From positions 62,001-126,000 of the forward strand of contig NZ_JARKNA010000008.1 in the NCBI RefSeq assembly GCF_029360765.1: 64,000 bases of DNA, in the 5' to 3' direction. Source of the stretch: Terrimonas pollutisoli. Lineage in GTDB: Bacteria > Bacteroidota > Bacteroidia > Chitinophagales > Chitinophagaceae. The notes under the pieces were generated by a model. The model was not told where the DNA came from. It ran no database searches and saw nothing but the letters and a program-made list of their open reading frames with translations. Below, piece by piece: positions 26,413 through 35,963 of the stretch. Within the stretch, counting starts at the first letter, position 1; each line of letters starts with the position of its first letter. A program made the position numbers and the translations under genes.

Positions 26413-27657
26413 TCAGGATAGCATTTTGATAGCCTTATTAAGCCCGGTTATCAACTCATCAATTTCTTCCTTTGTATTGTACATCGCAAAAGAAGCTCTT
26501 GTCGTGCCGGGAATACAGAAATGATCCATCAAGGGCTGTGCACAATGATGACCTGTGCGAACGGCGACACCGCGGTTATCTAACAAAATTCCAAGATCCT
26601 GCGGATGCACTTTATCTACCACAAAAGATATAACACTGATCTTTTGCTTTGCCTGGCCTATAATTTTTACTCCCGGTATTTCTTCCAACTGCGCCGTTGC
26701 ATAAGCTAATAATTCATTCTCGTGCTGGCGGATCTTTTCTTTGCCCGTGTGCTTTGTAAAATCAAGTGCTGCTTTGAAAGCTACGGTATCAGCTATGTTG
26801 GGAGTGCCCGCTTCATATTTATAAGGCAGGTCATTGTATGTGATCCTGTCAAAATAAACTTCTTTGATCATTTCACCCCCACCCTGGTAAACCGGCATGG
26901 ACTCGAGCAAATGTTTTTTGCCATACAATACACCGACACCAGTTGGACCATACACTTTATGGGACGAAAAAGCAAAGAAATCACAATCCATTTCCTGCAC
27001 ATCAATATCCAAATGCACGCTGGATTGTGCGCCATCTACCATCACCACCGCGCCAGCCTCGTGTGCTTTATCAATAATCGTCTTTACAGGATTAATTGTT
27101 CCCAGCGCATTCGATACATGCACAATGGAAACTAATTTTGTTTTCTCGCTGATCAATTTGTGAAACTCATCCAGTAATAACTCACCATTCTCATTGATGG
27201 GAATGACTTTTAATACAGCTCCTTTTTCCTGGCAGAGAACATACCACGGAACAATATTGGAGTGGTGTTCCATATTCGATACGATGATCTCATCACCCTG
27301 TCGAATATTTTGCCGGCCCCATGTTTGTGCCACCAGGTTGATGCCTTCCGTGGTTCCTCCTGTGAAAATGATCTCCTCACGGGATGGAGCATTGATAAAT
27401 TCTTTTACCGTATCTCTTGTAGCTTCAAAGGCCGCGGTAGCTTCTTCAGCCAACGTGTGAATGCCCCGATGAATATTGGCGTTGTAGCTGCTATAATAGT
27501 CAACCAATGCATCAATAACAGCCTGTGGTTTTTGGGTAGTAGCCGCATTATCAAAATATACCAATGGCTTACCTTTCACCTCCCGGCTTAATGCTGGAAA
27601 ATGGCGGCGAATCGCCTGTACATCGAGGGTATCCTTTATGGTTATAGTTTCAATCAT
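26413..27657 (-). CDS. sufS: Cysteine desulfurase SufS
   Basis: The protein has 414 residues and is a fold-type I PLP enzyme of the SufS group. The PLP Lys is in FFAFSSHKVYGPTGVG (about K234), HHSNIVPW binds the cofactor, and the catalytic Cys lies in RTGHHCAQPLMDHF (about C372). It mobilises sulfur from cysteine to SufE. The start overlaps the sufD stop by 4 nt. Confidence 0.95.
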   Translation of the reverse strand: MIETITIKDTLDVQAIRRHFPALSREVKGKPLVYFDNAATTQKPQAVIDALVDYYSSYNANIHRGIHTLAEEATAAFEATRDTVKEFINAPSREEIIFTGGTTEGINLVAQTWGRQNIRQGDEIIVSNMEHHSNIVPWYVLCQEKGAVLKVIPINENGELLLDEFHKLISEKTKLVSIVHVSNALGTINPVKTIIDKAHEAGAVVMVDGAQSSVHLDIDVQEMDCDFFAFSSHKVYGPTGVGVLYGKKHLLESMPVYQGGGEMIKEVYFDRITYNDLPYKYEAGTPNIADTVAFKAALDFTKHTGKEKIRQHENELLAYATAQLEEIPGVKIIGQAKQKISVISFVVDKVHPQDLGILLDNRGVAVRTGHHCAQPLMDHFCIPGTTRASFAMYNTKEEIDELITGLNKAIKMLS

Positions 27658-28961
27658 GTTAAATCAAAATCAAATTCAAGTCTATCGGAGATAAGCTGAT
27701 CGACATAATCCCGGATCGGCTCCAGTTTGATGTGTTCGAGTATGTCGATAGCAAATGCATGTACCAATAATGATTTGGCGGCTTTCTCACTAATGCCTCT
27801 TGAACGGAGATAAAACAAACCCTCTTCATCAAGCTGGCCAATGGTACAACCGTGAGAGCATTTTACATCATCAGCAAAGATCTCCAGCTGCGGCTTGGTG
27901 TTGACCGAAGCTGAATCCGATAACAAAATATTTTTATTGGATTGAAAGGCATTTGTTTTTTGCGCCAAAGGCTCTACAAAAATCTTTCCATTAAAAACAG
28001 CTGTGGCGCTGTCGTCGATGATGCCTTTGTATAATTCATTGCTCAGGCAATGAGGTTGTATATTATCAACGACCGTGTGATTGTCAACATGCGTTTTACC
28101 TTTCAAAAAATACAAACCATACAAATGTGCTTCATTGTATTCTGCTTCAAGCGACACGTTCATATTGTTCCGGACAATGCCACCATTCAGGGAAATAGTA
28201 ACGGCATTCACTACGCTCTTTCCAACCTGCCTGAAATGAGTAGTGCTAACCTGGCTGCTGTTTACACCATCGTTTTGAATCTTATAATATTCAACGAGGG
28301 CATTTTTTTCCACCACCAATTCCATTACCTGGTTGGTAAAGCTTTCAGACTGACCAATTGTTGAATAGCTTTCTACAAATTTCACCTGTGCGTTTTCCCC
28401 GATATAAACCAAGCTCCTGGGTTGTGCCAACGTATTAACCGAACGTGCATCTGAGATATTATAGATATAAACCGGATGCTCAATAACCACAGACTTTTTT
28501 ACAAAAAGAAAAACACCTTCCTGTAAAAAAGCGGTATTCAATGCATGAATACCATCTTTCAGGTATTTATTGCTTTTACCGAGGTTCTGTACAACAATGT
28601 CTTTATAGTCGTTCGCCTCCGCAGCCTCTTTCAAAGGCAACACTACCAATCCGGACGAACGTACTATTGAAAGCGATGGGGAATAAAGGCCATTTACAAA
28701 TACTAACTCATTTGCTTCCTCATGACCTGGCAAGCGAATGCCAGCCATTTCTTCTTTCGAGAAGGTAACCGGCGCCTGCACCAATGCATAATCCTTATTG
28801 AATAAACTACTGATGCGGGTATATTTCCACTCTTCGTGCTTAGCAGTAGGCACACCCAACTTAGTGAACGTATCGAAAGCTTTTTGTTCAATGCTTGTCA
28901 ATACGCTGTCGCCATTTTTTGCCTGCAACTGCTGATATTGTTCTTTTATAGTGTCGATCAT
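27654..28961 (-). CDS. sufD: SufD scaffold subunit
   Basis: The protein has 435 residues and ends with the SufB/SufD beta-helix core: ATAVFNGKIFVEPLAQKTNAFQSNKNILLSD, DDVKCSHGCTIGQLDEEGLFYLRSRGIS. SufD pairs with SufB and is needed for iron entry into the SufBC2D complex. It lies between sufC and sufS with short spacing. The N-terminal 150 residues are divergent, as usual for the family. Confidence 0.92.
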   Translation of the reverse strand: MIDTIKEQYQQLQAKNGDSVLTSIEQKAFDTFTKLGVPTAKHEEWKYTRISSLFNKDYALVQAPVTFSKEEMAGIRLPGHEEANELVFVNGLYSPSLSIVRSSGLVVLPLKEAAEANDYKDIVVQNLGKSNKYLKDGIHALNTAFLQEGVFLFVKKSVVIEHPVYIYNISDARSVNTLAQPRSLVYIGENAQVKFVESYSTIGQSESFTNQVMELVVEKNALVEYYKIQNDGVNSSQVSTTHFRQVGKSVVNAVTISLNGGIVRNNMNVSLEAEYNEAHLYGLYFLKGKTHVDNHTVVDNIQPHCLSNELYKGIIDDSATAVFNGKIFVEPLAQKTNAFQSNKNILLSDSASVNTKPQLEIFADDVKCSHGCTIGQLDEEGLFYLRSRGISEKAAKSLLVHAFAIDILEHIKLEPIRDYVDQLISDRLEFDFDLT

Positions 28962-28980
28962 TTTCTTACTTGTTTAAGCC

Positions 28981-29745
28981 TCAGGCCTCCTGTTTTTCGT
29001 TCGCCTCATTTTTAATGAAATCATATCCTCTTTCTTCCAGCTCAAATGCCAATTCCTTTGTTCCTGATTTTACGATACGACCGTTATACAATACATGCAC
29101 AAAATCCGGAACGATATAATCCAGCAAACGCTGGTAGTGTGTAACCACCAACACCGCATTGTCTTTACTTCTTAATTTATTTACACCATTAGCCACGATA
29201 CGAATCGCATCGATATCCAACCCTGAGTCTGTTTCGTCAAGGATCGCCAGTTTCGGTTGCAACATGGCCATCTGGAAAATTTCATTTCTTTTTTTCTCAC
29301 CACCTGAAAAACCTTCGTTCAGTGAGCGGCTTAACAATGATTGACCGATTTCCATTAAAGCCATTTTCTCTTTCATCATTTTCAAGAATTGCACGGCATC
29401 CAATGGCTCTTCACCACGGTATTTGCGCACTTCATTCACAGCGGTCTTTATAAAGTTGGTGGTAGTCAAACCTGGAATTTCAACCGGATACTGGAAAGCG
29501 AGGAAAATTCCTTCACCCGCTCTTTCTTCCGGCGAAAGATCCAGCAGATCTTTTCCTAAAAACTCAACCGAGCCTTTTGTTACTTCGTAATCTTCACGTC
29601 CTGCTAATACAGAGGCTAAAGTGCTTTTACCCGAACCATTAGGTCCCATGATCGCATGCACTTCACCGGGGTTTATGGTTAAATTGATACCTTTTAAAAT
29701 TTCCCGCTCCTCGATCCCAGCATGTAAATTCTGAATAGTCAGCAT
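28981..29745 (-). CDS. sufC: SufC ATPase
   Basis: The protein has 254 residues and is a complete ABC-type ATPase: Walker A MGPNGSGKSTLASVL, the SufC-specific insert LAFQYPVEIPGLTTTNFIKTAV, signature FSGGEKKRNEIFQMAML and Walker B LAILDETDSGLDIDAI. It powers conformational change in SufBC2D during cluster assembly in the cytoplasm. It lies between sufB and sufD. Confidence 0.95.
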   Translation of the reverse strand: MLTIQNLHAGIEEREILKGINLTINPGEVHAIMGPNGSGKSTLASVLAGREDYEVTKGSVEFLGKDLLDLSPEERAGEGIFLAFQYPVEIPGLTTTNFIKTAVNEVRKYRGEEPLDAVQFLKMMKEKMALMEIGQSLLSRSLNEGFSGGEKKRNEIFQMAMLQPKLAILDETDSGLDIDAIRIVANGVNKLRSKDNAVLVVTHYQRLLDYIVPDFVHVLYNGRIVKSGTKELAFELEERGYDFIKNEANEKQEA

Positions 29746-29781
29746 TATCTTACTTATTTGATGATTGATTATGAATTATAG

Positions 29782-31266
29782 TTATCCAACACTTCCTTCC
29801 AGGCTAATTGCTAAAAGCTTTTGTGCTTCTATTGCAAATTCCATTGGCAGGTGATTCATTACTTCTTTTGCAAAACCATTAACGATCAGGGCTACCGCAG
29901 TTTCGGTGTCGATACCCCGCTGGTTGCAATAAAATATCTGGTCTTCACCGATCTTGGAGGTAGTGGCTTCATGCTCAACTACAGCCGTTTTATTTTTTAC
30001 CTCGATATACGGGAACGTATGTGCACCACATTTATCGCCGAGAAGTAAAGAGTCGCATTGTGAAAAGTTCCTGGCATTGCTGGCATTTTTGCTCACATGT
30101 ACCAGGCCACGATAACTATTATTACTAACACCGGCAGAGATACCTTTTGATACAATACGGCTCTTGGTATTCTTCCCAAGGTGTTGCATTTTGGTACCGG
30201 TATCAGCCTGTTGATGATTATTGGTAACGGCTACTGAATAAAATTCGCCGATCGAATTGTCGCCTTTTAAGATCACACTGGGATACTTCCAGGTAATGGC
30301 CGAACCAGTTTCTACCTGTGTCCAGGAGATTTTGGAGTTCTTACCCTGGCAAATACCTCTTTTAGTTACGAAGTTGTAAATACCACCCTTGCCTTCCTTA
30401 TCACCGGGATACCAGTTTTGCACTGTAGAGTATTTGATCTCGGCATTATCCATCGCTATCAGCTCTACTACTGCGGCATGCAACTGGTTTTCGTCCCTCA
30501 TCGGGGCCGTACAACCTTCCAGGTAGCTCACATAACTTCCCTCCTCGGCCACGATCAATGTTCTCTCGAATTGTCCCGTGTTTTCGGCATTGATCCGGAA
30601 ATAGGTTGACAATTCCATGGGGCAACGTACACCTTTGGGTATATAGCAGAACGAACCATCACTAAAGACAGCAGAGTTAAGGGCTGAAAAATAGTTGTCA
30701 GTAATGGGAACTACTGAGCTCAAATATTTCTTCACTAATTCCGGGTGCTCCTGGATGGCATCACTGATCGAACAAAAGATAATCCCCAATTCGCCAAGCT
30801 GTTCTTTAAATGAAGTACCAATTGATACACTGTCAATTACAGCATCAACCGCCACACCGGAAAGCCTTTTTTGCTCGTCCAGGGAAATACCCAGCTTTTC
30901 AAAAGTTCGCCTCAGCTCCGGGTCGATCTCGTCCAAACTGTTCGGCTTTATTTTTTGCTTGGGAGCTGAATAGTAAATAATGTCCTGGTAGTCGATGGGC
31001 TCGTACTTGATGTTGGCCCACTTAGGTTCTTCCATCTTCAGCCACTGCCGGTAGGCTTTTAACCGCCAGTCCAGCATCCATTGTGGTTCATTTTTTTTGG
31101 CAGAAATAAAACGAACGATGTCTTCGCTAAGTCCCTTTGGCGCTTCATCTGCTTCTAAATCAGACACAAAGCCATACTTATAATCGCTTAAAACGGTCCT
31201 TTCGATCGTGGTCCGGTCATCGTCCATCACACTCACCTCTTTTAGTTGATCTATTTCGGGTTTCAT
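29782..31266 (-). CDS. sufB: SufB scaffold subunit
   Basis: The start is placed at the ATG at 31266 (MKPEIDQLKEVSVMDDD), because a TATCTTTG promoter element ends 7 nt upstream; a codon at 31284 would lie inside the promoter. About 494 residues: GVAVDAVIDSVSIGTSFKEQL, CYIPKGVRCPMELSTYFRIN, MQHLGKNTKSRIVSKGISAG, and GEDQIFYCNQRGIDTETAVALIVNGF at the C-terminus. SufB is the main cluster scaffold. First gene of the operon sufB-C-D-S-E-T-rrf2. Confidence 0.94.
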   Translation of the reverse strand: MKPEIDQLKEVSVMDDDRTTIERTVLSDYKYGFVSDLEADEAPKGLSEDIVRFISAKKNEPQWMLDWRLKAYRQWLKMEEPKWANIKYEPIDYQDIIYYSAPKQKIKPNSLDEIDPELRRTFEKLGISLDEQKRLSGVAVDAVIDSVSIGTSFKEQLGELGIIFCSISDAIQEHPELVKKYLSSVVPITDNYFSALNSAVFSDGSFCYIPKGVRCPMELSTYFRINAENTGQFERTLIVAEEGSYVSYLEGCTAPMRDENQLHAAVVELIAMDNAEIKYSTVQNWYPGDKEGKGGIYNFVTKRGICQGKNSKISWTQVETGSAITWKYPSVILKGDNSIGEFYSVAVTNNHQQADTGTKMQHLGKNTKSRIVSKGISAGVSNNSYRGLVHVSKNASNARNFSQCDSLLLGDKCGAHTFPYIEVKNKTAVVEHEATTSKIGEDQIFYCNQRGIDTETAVALIVNGFAKEVMNHLPMEFAIEAQKLLAISLEGSVG

Positions 31267-31272
31267 ATTTTG

Positions 31273-31280
31273 CAAAGATA
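31273..31280 (-). promoter_or_regulatory. -7 promoter element for the suf operon
   Basis: The minus strand reads TATCTTTG, a perfect TAnnTTTG match, and its final G lies only 6 nt before the sufB ATG. A transcript from it would have almost no leader. No strong -33 element is obvious. The gap 31285-31470 upstream holds no gene. Confidence 0.6.
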
Positions 31281-31470
31281 CCAAATGAATTTCTACAAAA
31301 AGGTATAAATAATGTTAGTTAGTTGTTATTCAGCAAGCCTAATCACTTTTGAACAACTCCAACGAATTGGTAACAAGTTTTGTATTTGAAGGTTTGACCG
31401 CAAGCAGGCAAAAGAATATTTCCGGAAATAGTAAATAGCAGGATCCCTGCAACTCTGCTTAATGGAACCA

Positions 31471-32304
31471 TTAGAACAGCGACAACTGCTGAATGACCGG
31501 CTGACTACTATTTTGGTAGGAATAGCGGGTTTCACTGCCGGCTTCAATGCAAAAAACCGGAGTTTCTTCATAACGGGAAGCCACTACTATTTTAGTAGCC
31601 CCGGCTATTGGGCTAAATAGTCGTTCCACTAACTCGGGAGTATTGTTATGCTTTGAAAGGTGGGACAAAATCAGGTGACTTAACCGGCTGCTGCGATGCT
31701 TGGTGAAAAGCTCCAATGCCTGCCCGTTGGAAAGATGGCCGTTATCACTGCTGATCCGCTTTTTTAAAACATAGGGATAATTGCCATTCATTAGCATATC
31801 CTCGCAATAATTGGATTCCAGGAAAGCGGCATGGCATTGCTTGAAATGATTAATGACCTGTTCACAACAATTTCCAATATCGGTAAACACCCCAATATTG
31901 ACTCCACCGGCGGTGATCATAAAACTATGCGGATCGGCTGCGTCATGTGATTTTTGAAAGGCCTTTATTAAAAGCTGACCAATTGCGATTTCCTGCCCAG
32001 CGGTAAAACTCCTGATCAATTCCTTTTCCAAAATTCTGCCGGCCGACCGCAACGTGCCGGGTGTAATATAAACGGGCAGCTTGTATTTTTTGGACAACAC
32101 CCGAATCCCCGTAATATGATCCGCATGTTCGTGTGAAACAAAAATTGCTTTAACCAGCGACATGGACAATCCAAGCCTGCTCATTCTGCGTTCCGTTTCC
32201 CGGCAGGAGATACCAGCGTCTATCAATACGGCTTCTGTTTTGTTACCGATATAATAACAATTACCGTTGCTGCCAGAATTAAGTGATGAAATGAAAAGCG
32301 ACAT
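31471..32304 (-). CDS. Metallo-beta-lactamase-fold hydrolase (YycJ/WalJ-like)
   Basis: The start is the ATG at 32304 (MSLFISSLNSGSNGNCYYIGNK), since this is the conserved beginning of the family; the upstream in-frame ATG at 32358 adds unrelated residues. About 277 residues. The metal motif HxHxDH is AIFVSHEHADHITGIRVL, with further His ligands in FQKSHDAADPHSF and LILSHLSKHNNTPE. Members are exonuclease-like or DNA-related hydrolases; the substrate here is not known. Confidence 0.85.
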   Translation of the reverse strand: MSLFISSLNSGSNGNCYYIGNKTEAVLIDAGISCRETERRMSRLGLSMSLVKAIFVSHEHADHITGIRVLSKKYKLPVYITPGTLRSAGRILEKELIRSFTAGQEIAIGQLLIKAFQKSHDAADPHSFMITAGGVNIGVFTDIGNCCEQVINHFKQCHAAFLESNYCEDMLMNGNYPYVLKKRISSDNGHLSNGQALELFTKHRSSRLSHLILSHLSKHNNTPELVERLFSPIAGATKIVVASRYEETPVFCIEAGSETRYSYQNSSQPVIQQLSLF

Positions 32305-32416
32305 CCGGTGGTAAAAATAAATTAAAGGCTTTAGAATTGGCCCAGGATAGTTATTCACAATCTTAAAAATGGTATGGCAGGCAATTTGTTTTAATTGAAT
32401 TCAAACAAATTCTGCA

Positions 32417-32911
32417 TTGGACAACGAGCTACTAAATAAAAGTATTACCGACAAAATAGGTGAAGCTCTTATTACCTCGAAGCAAACAATTGCTGTAGCT
32501 GAAAGTGTTACGGCCGGACATCTACAAACCTGCCTGTCACTGGCTGATAAGGCACTGGAATTTTTCCAAGGTGGTATAACCGCTTATAATATCGGTCAAA
32601 AAACAAAACATTTAGGCGTTAACCCTATACATGCTTTGGCTACCAACTGTGTTTCCGAAAAAATTGCCAGCGAAATGGCTAAAAACGTCGCTATTACCTT
32701 CAACAGTGATTGGGGAATTGGAATTACGGGATATGCATCACCGGTACCTGAAAAAAATATTGAGGAATTATTTGCCTGCTTTGCCATTACCCGGCATCAA
32801 CAAATCATCATATTGGAAACCGTGAATGCTATAAAACAATCGGCTTTAAACGTCAGGCTGTTCTATTCTAAAGTCGTTTTAGAAAAACTTTTGGCAGCTC
32901 TTCAACAATAG
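32417..32911 (+). CDS. CinA C-terminal-domain protein (PncC-like)
   Basis: The protein has 164 residues. The start appears to be TTG at 32417, because a stop lies at 32396-32398 and no ATG follows until deep in the domain. Conserved parts are IAVAESVTAGHLQTCLSL (usually ESCTGG), FQGGITAYNIGQKTKHLGV and WGIGITGYASPVPEKN. The family deamidates nicotinamide mononucleotide in pyridine-nucleotide recycling. Key segments are recognisable but changed (ESVTAG, YASPVP), so activity is uncertain. It is divergent from the metallo-hydrolase gene. Confidence 0.75.
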   Translation: MDNELLNKSITDKIGEALITSKQTIAVAESVTAGHLQTCLSLADKALEFFQGGITAYNIGQKTKHLGVNPIHALATNCVSEKIASEMAKNVAITFNSDWGIGITGYASPVPEKNIEELFACFAITRHQQIIILETVNAIKQSALNVRLFYSKVVLEKLLAALQQ

Positions 32912-32989
32912 TAAAAGGTTGAACGGCCATGGCAGGAAAATTGAGGTCATGACTTAGACCAACGATTTTTTAATTCTAAAAACCTCAAT

Positions 32990-33319
32990 ATGCATTCAGC
33001 TTATCAAACTTGCATAGATGCCTGCCTTCGTTGTGCAGCAGCTTGTGATCATTGTATGGCCACCTGCCTTCATGAAGAAGATGTTGAAATGATGGCTCTC
33101 TGTATTCAGCTCGATATTGAATGCAGCACTATTTGTAAAGCAGCGGTGCAATTAATGCAATTACAAAGTAATCATGCCAATGCTATCTGTCAGCTCTGTG
33201 CCGACGTCTGCAATGCCTGTGCTGAAGAGTGCAGTAAACACAACAACGAGCATTGCAGGGATTGCGTTGCTGCCTGTCATGAATGTGCTGCAGAATGTAT
33301 GAGCATGGCAGCTGCGTAA
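32990..33319 (+). CDS. Cys-rich four-helix copper-storage-type protein (Csp/DUF326)
   Basis: The protein has 109 residues with 19 Cys, most in CxxC or CxxxC patterns along four predicted helices (TCIDACLRCAAACDHC, CQLCADVCNACAEEC, HCRDCVAACHECAAEC). This is the layout of Csp copper-storage proteins, whose Cys-lined bundle core binds many Cu(I) ions. No signal peptide is seen, so it is cytosolic like Csp3. The stop at 33317-33319 is followed at once by a hairpin of the 9-nt repeat family. Confidence 0.85.
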   Translation: MHSAYQTCIDACLRCAAACDHCMATCLHEEDVEMMALCIQLDIECSTICKAAVQLMQLQSNHANAICQLCADVCNACAEECSKHNNEHCRDCVAACHECAAECMSMAAA

Positions 33320-33321
33320 TA

Positions 33322-33431
33322 AAGTTTCAGAAGTTTGAGAGGTTCAACATGGTTAAAGGGTTAATCAGGACTTCTGAAACTTCTTAAACACCTTAAACTT
33401 TTTAAATCTTTTAAACTTTTTAAACTTTTTT
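33322..33431. repeat. Hairpin plus 9-nt repeat array (ORF-less element A)
   Basis: The arms AAGTTTCAGAAGT (33322-33334) and ACTTCTGAAACTT (33370-33382) are perfectly inverted. From 33377 the motif AAAC recurs at exact 9-nt steps (33377, 33386, 33395, 33404 as AAAT, 33413, 33422), giving units like AAACTTTTT. The array starts 3 nt after the copper protein stop and ends 1 nt before the next ATG, so it fills the whole gap. The same repeat family occurs at 48486-49008, 54989-55534 and 56490-56580. Confidence 0.8.
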
Positions 33432-33432
33432 T

Positions 33433-33699
33433 ATGGCAAAGTATTCCAAAAAAGCACAGGACAAAGTAGAGAAAGCCATGCATGAACGAAAAGCCGGCAC
33501 ATTAAGAAGCGGACGGAGTGGAAAAAAAGTAACAAGTCGTAAACAAGCGATTGCAATAGGATTATCCGAAGCGAGAGAAGCTGGCGCCAAAGTGCCAAAC
33601 CCGCCTGCCGGACGAGGAGGGAAAAAAACGGCAACAAAGAAAACAGAAACTAAAAAGAAAGCTGTTAAAAAAACTGCCAGGAAAAAAAGCAGCAGGTAA
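33433..33699 (+). CDS. Small basic DUF6496-type protein
   Basis: The protein has 88 residues. The first half (MAKYSKKAQDKVEKAMHERK, RSGRSGKKVTSRKQAIAIGLSEAREAGAKVP) matches the DUF6496 pattern. The second half is a Lys/Thr/Ala-rich tail like histone H1 (KKTATKKTETKKKAVKKTARKK), suggesting nucleic-acid binding. Function is not established. It is followed by a strong terminator at 33742. Confidence 0.8.
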   Translation: MAKYSKKAQDKVEKAMHERKAGTLRSGRSGKKVTSRKQAIAIGLSEAREAGAKVPNPPAGRGGKKTATKKTETKKKAVKKTARKKSSR

Positions 33700-33741
33700 A
33701 TTTAAGAGCATTGCACTCAAAAAATCTTTCCAGAAAAAGTA

Positions 33742-33768
33742 AGCCCCGGAACTTTATTGTCCGGGGCT
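33742..33768. terminator. Terminator hairpin between convergent genes
   Basis: AGCCCCGGA (33742-33750) and TCCGGGGCT (33760-33768) form a 9-bp GC-rich stem with a 9-nt loop. It lies between convergent genes and probably serves both. T-runs are short on either side. Confidence 0.65.
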
Positions 33769-33797
33769 AGTCCTTCCAACCGTCCTTGATCTAAAAA

Positions 33798-34379
33798 TTA
33801 GTTTTTCGCAATATCGAATTTCCTGAAAATGGCTTTTACACTATTCTGGATTTCTTTTGTGGTCATGTGTCTGCTACCGACTTCGTCTGTAGCCCAACCC
33901 TGCCAAACTGTTTTTTCAGTATTGGCATCGATCATAGATATTGTTATGGTTCCTTCACGGGTATTCACATCATAATTATCATATCCGACGAAACGGGAAG
34001 GATAATATACCCTGTAGAATCGACGTGAATAAGGGTTGTAAAATGTACGGGTAAAGGGATTCGAATAAACTGGCTCTGATTCCTGCCTGACGGCTCTTTC
34101 AACCAGCACGTCATAACTCAGCAATACATCGGGATCTTTTTTTGATTCTCTCCAACCCGCTGTTTTTTCTAATTCTTTATTCACAGCATCCCGAATTTTT
34201 TGTTCTGCCAGGTCATTTTTCCGATCCTTTTTAGTTCCTTCCTTTTCTACCCAGGCATATGTTTTATACTTCGTAAAATCTGTGTTATCGTCTTTTTCAA
34301 TATGAGCTGTGGAAGCACAACTTGCAAGCAAGAAGACGATACCGAGAACTCCGCTCCACAGTTTCAAATTCCGCATCAT
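33798..34379 (-). CDS. DUF4136 lipoprotein
   Basis: The protein has 193 residues with a lipoprotein signal (GIVFLLASCASTAH, lipobox LASC). The DUF4136 domain is visible as DFTKYKTYAWVEKEG, AVNKELEKTAGWRESKKDPDVLLSYDV and GTITISMIDANTEKTVWQGWATDEV near the end. The family is widespread in Bacteroidota and Proteobacteria envelopes, without a known activity. Monocistronic by position; the region 34380-34558 upstream has no gene. Confidence 0.82.
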   Translation of the reverse strand: MMRNLKLWSGVLGIVFLLASCASTAHIEKDDNTDFTKYKTYAWVEKEGTKKDRKNDLAEQKIRDAVNKELEKTAGWRESKKDPDVLLSYDVLVERAVRQESEPVYSNPFTRTFYNPYSRRFYRVYYPSRFVGYDNYDVNTREGTITISMIDANTEKTVWQGWATDEVGSRHMTTKEIQNSVKAIFRKFDIAKN

Positions 34380-34558
34380 GGCTTTACTCCTTTTTATTAG
34401 TGATTTATTTTCTTGTTATCACATAATAAACGATAAAATCTATGCCGGGATTATTAACGAGATGTGAAAGTTAAACGTGTAACTATGCAGAAAAGTGCTG
34501 CACTCTGAGCTACAACAACTGAATTAACAAACCAGTAACGAATGGCTGTCAAAACGAC

Positions 34559-35962
34559 CTATCCGAGGCCTATTTCATAATGACGTGGAGGTATTTCTAT
34601 GTCGACAAAGCCTTTTCGAACAAGCCTGTCCTTAAAGGCCTGCTGCACATCATATTCCCCATGAACGAGAAATAATTTCTCCACTTCCCGCGGGTTTTGA
34701 CAGGCGAGCCACTGACTCAGGTCTTCATAATCACCATGTGCACTCATACTGCGGATTGCTCCAACCTCCGCATGCACTTCGTGACGAACGCCAAATATAG
34801 AGACTTCTTTGGCTCCTGCTATTAAACGGCCGCCAAGCGAATTGGGTTCGCAATAACCGGTGAGCAAAATTGTGTTGCGGCTATTTTCAATATTATTACT
34901 GATATGATGTTTTACCCGGCCTGCCTCTGCCATTCCACTCGCAGAAATAATGACACAAGGCTCGTTTCTGAAATTGAGCATCTTGGATTGTTCCACTGTT
35001 TTTACAAATTTCAACCCGGTAAAAGAAAAAGGATCGGCATCTGATTTTAAGATTTGCTGGATATATCGGTTGAAATACTGCGGGTATCGCTTCACCAATT
35101 CAGTAGCCTCCTGGCTCAATGGGCTGTCTAAAAAATAATCCAGTTTGGGTAACCTGTTTTCGTTTTCCAGTTGATTCAGTGCATATAAAATTTCCTGCGT
35201 TCTGCCCACACTGAAAGCCGGCATGATCAGCTTTCCTTGTTTTTGCAAGCAGGTTTTGTTGATCCATTCCAGCAAATGGTCGGGTGTAGTCACCATTTCC
35301 TCGTGCAGGCTGTTGCCATAAGTTGACTCTAAAAGAATAAAATCAGCCTGCGGAAAAATTTCCGGTGATTTTAAGATAACGTCGCGGTAACGCCCTACAT
35401 CACCACTGAATGTGAGCTGCCGTTGTCGTCCATTTTCGTTTATTCTTAAATGTACACAGGCACTTCCAATGATATGTCCTGCATCCGTGAAGAATACTTC
35501 TACATCTTCAATCACCGGAAACCATTCATTATACTTCACCTCTATAAAATGGTCGAACGTATTCTTTGCATCTTCAATGGTATAAAGTGGTCGCAACAAA
35601 GGTTGACCTTCTACCAATCTTTTTTTATTGGTATACTTCACATCACTTTCCTGTATCTCGCCCGAGTCCTCTAATAAAATTTTTGTCAGCTCCCTGGTGG
35701 CGGAAGTGCAATATATTTTACCTTCAAAACCATCTTTGACCAATTTGGGTATTAAACCGCTATGATCGATATGGGCATGTGAAAGGATCATAACATCAAT
35801 TGAAGATGGCTCAAACCCGAAATCCCTGTTAAATGCGTCCGTCTCCGCTCCCATTCCCTGGAACATGCCGCAGTCGAGTAAAACTCTTTTACCATTTTTT
35901 AAAGTCAGTAAATGCTTGGAACCGGTAACAGTTCTTGCTGCGCCGTGAAATGCTATTTTCAT
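34559..35962 (-). CDS. Beta-CASP metallo-beta-lactamase RNase
   Basis: The protein has 467 residues. The metallo-beta-lactamase motif is VMILSHAHIDHSGLIPKL, followed by the beta-CASP insert (LIMPAFSVGRTQEILYAL, FLDSPLSQEATELVKRYP) and the RMMBL end (RHEVHAEVGAIRSMSAHGDYEDL, KLFLVHGEYDVQQAFKDRL). This architecture is that of CPSF73/YSH1-like RNA nucleases found in many bacteria, distinct from RNase J. It probably processes RNA in the cytoplasm. The start codon directly follows a CCCCTAAAGGGG element. Confidence 0.88.
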   Translation of the reverse strand: MKIAFHGAARTVTGSKHLLTLKNGKRVLLDCGMFQGMGAETDAFNRDFGFEPSSIDVMILSHAHIDHSGLIPKLVKDGFEGKIYCTSATRELTKILLEDSGEIQESDVKYTNKKRLVEGQPLLRPLYTIEDAKNTFDHFIEVKYNEWFPVIEDVEVFFTDAGHIIGSACVHLRINENGRQRQLTFSGDVGRYRDVILKSPEIFPQADFILLESTYGNSLHEEMVTTPDHLLEWINKTCLQKQGKLIMPAFSVGRTQEILYALNQLENENRLPKLDYFLDSPLSQEATELVKRYPQYFNRYIQQILKSDADPFSFTGLKFVKTVEQSKMLNFRNEPCVIISASGMAEAGRVKHHISNNIENSRNTILLTGYCEPNSLGGRLIAGAKEVSIFGVRHEVHAEVGAIRSMSAHGDYEDLSQWLACQNPREVEKLFLVHGEYDVQQAFKDRLVRKGFVDIEIPPRHYEIGLG

Positions 35963-35963
35963 A

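Noticed and set aside
33377..33431. CRISPR-like regular repeats
   Set aside because: Units are 9 nt with no spacers between them and no cas genes nearby; this is not a CRISPR array.
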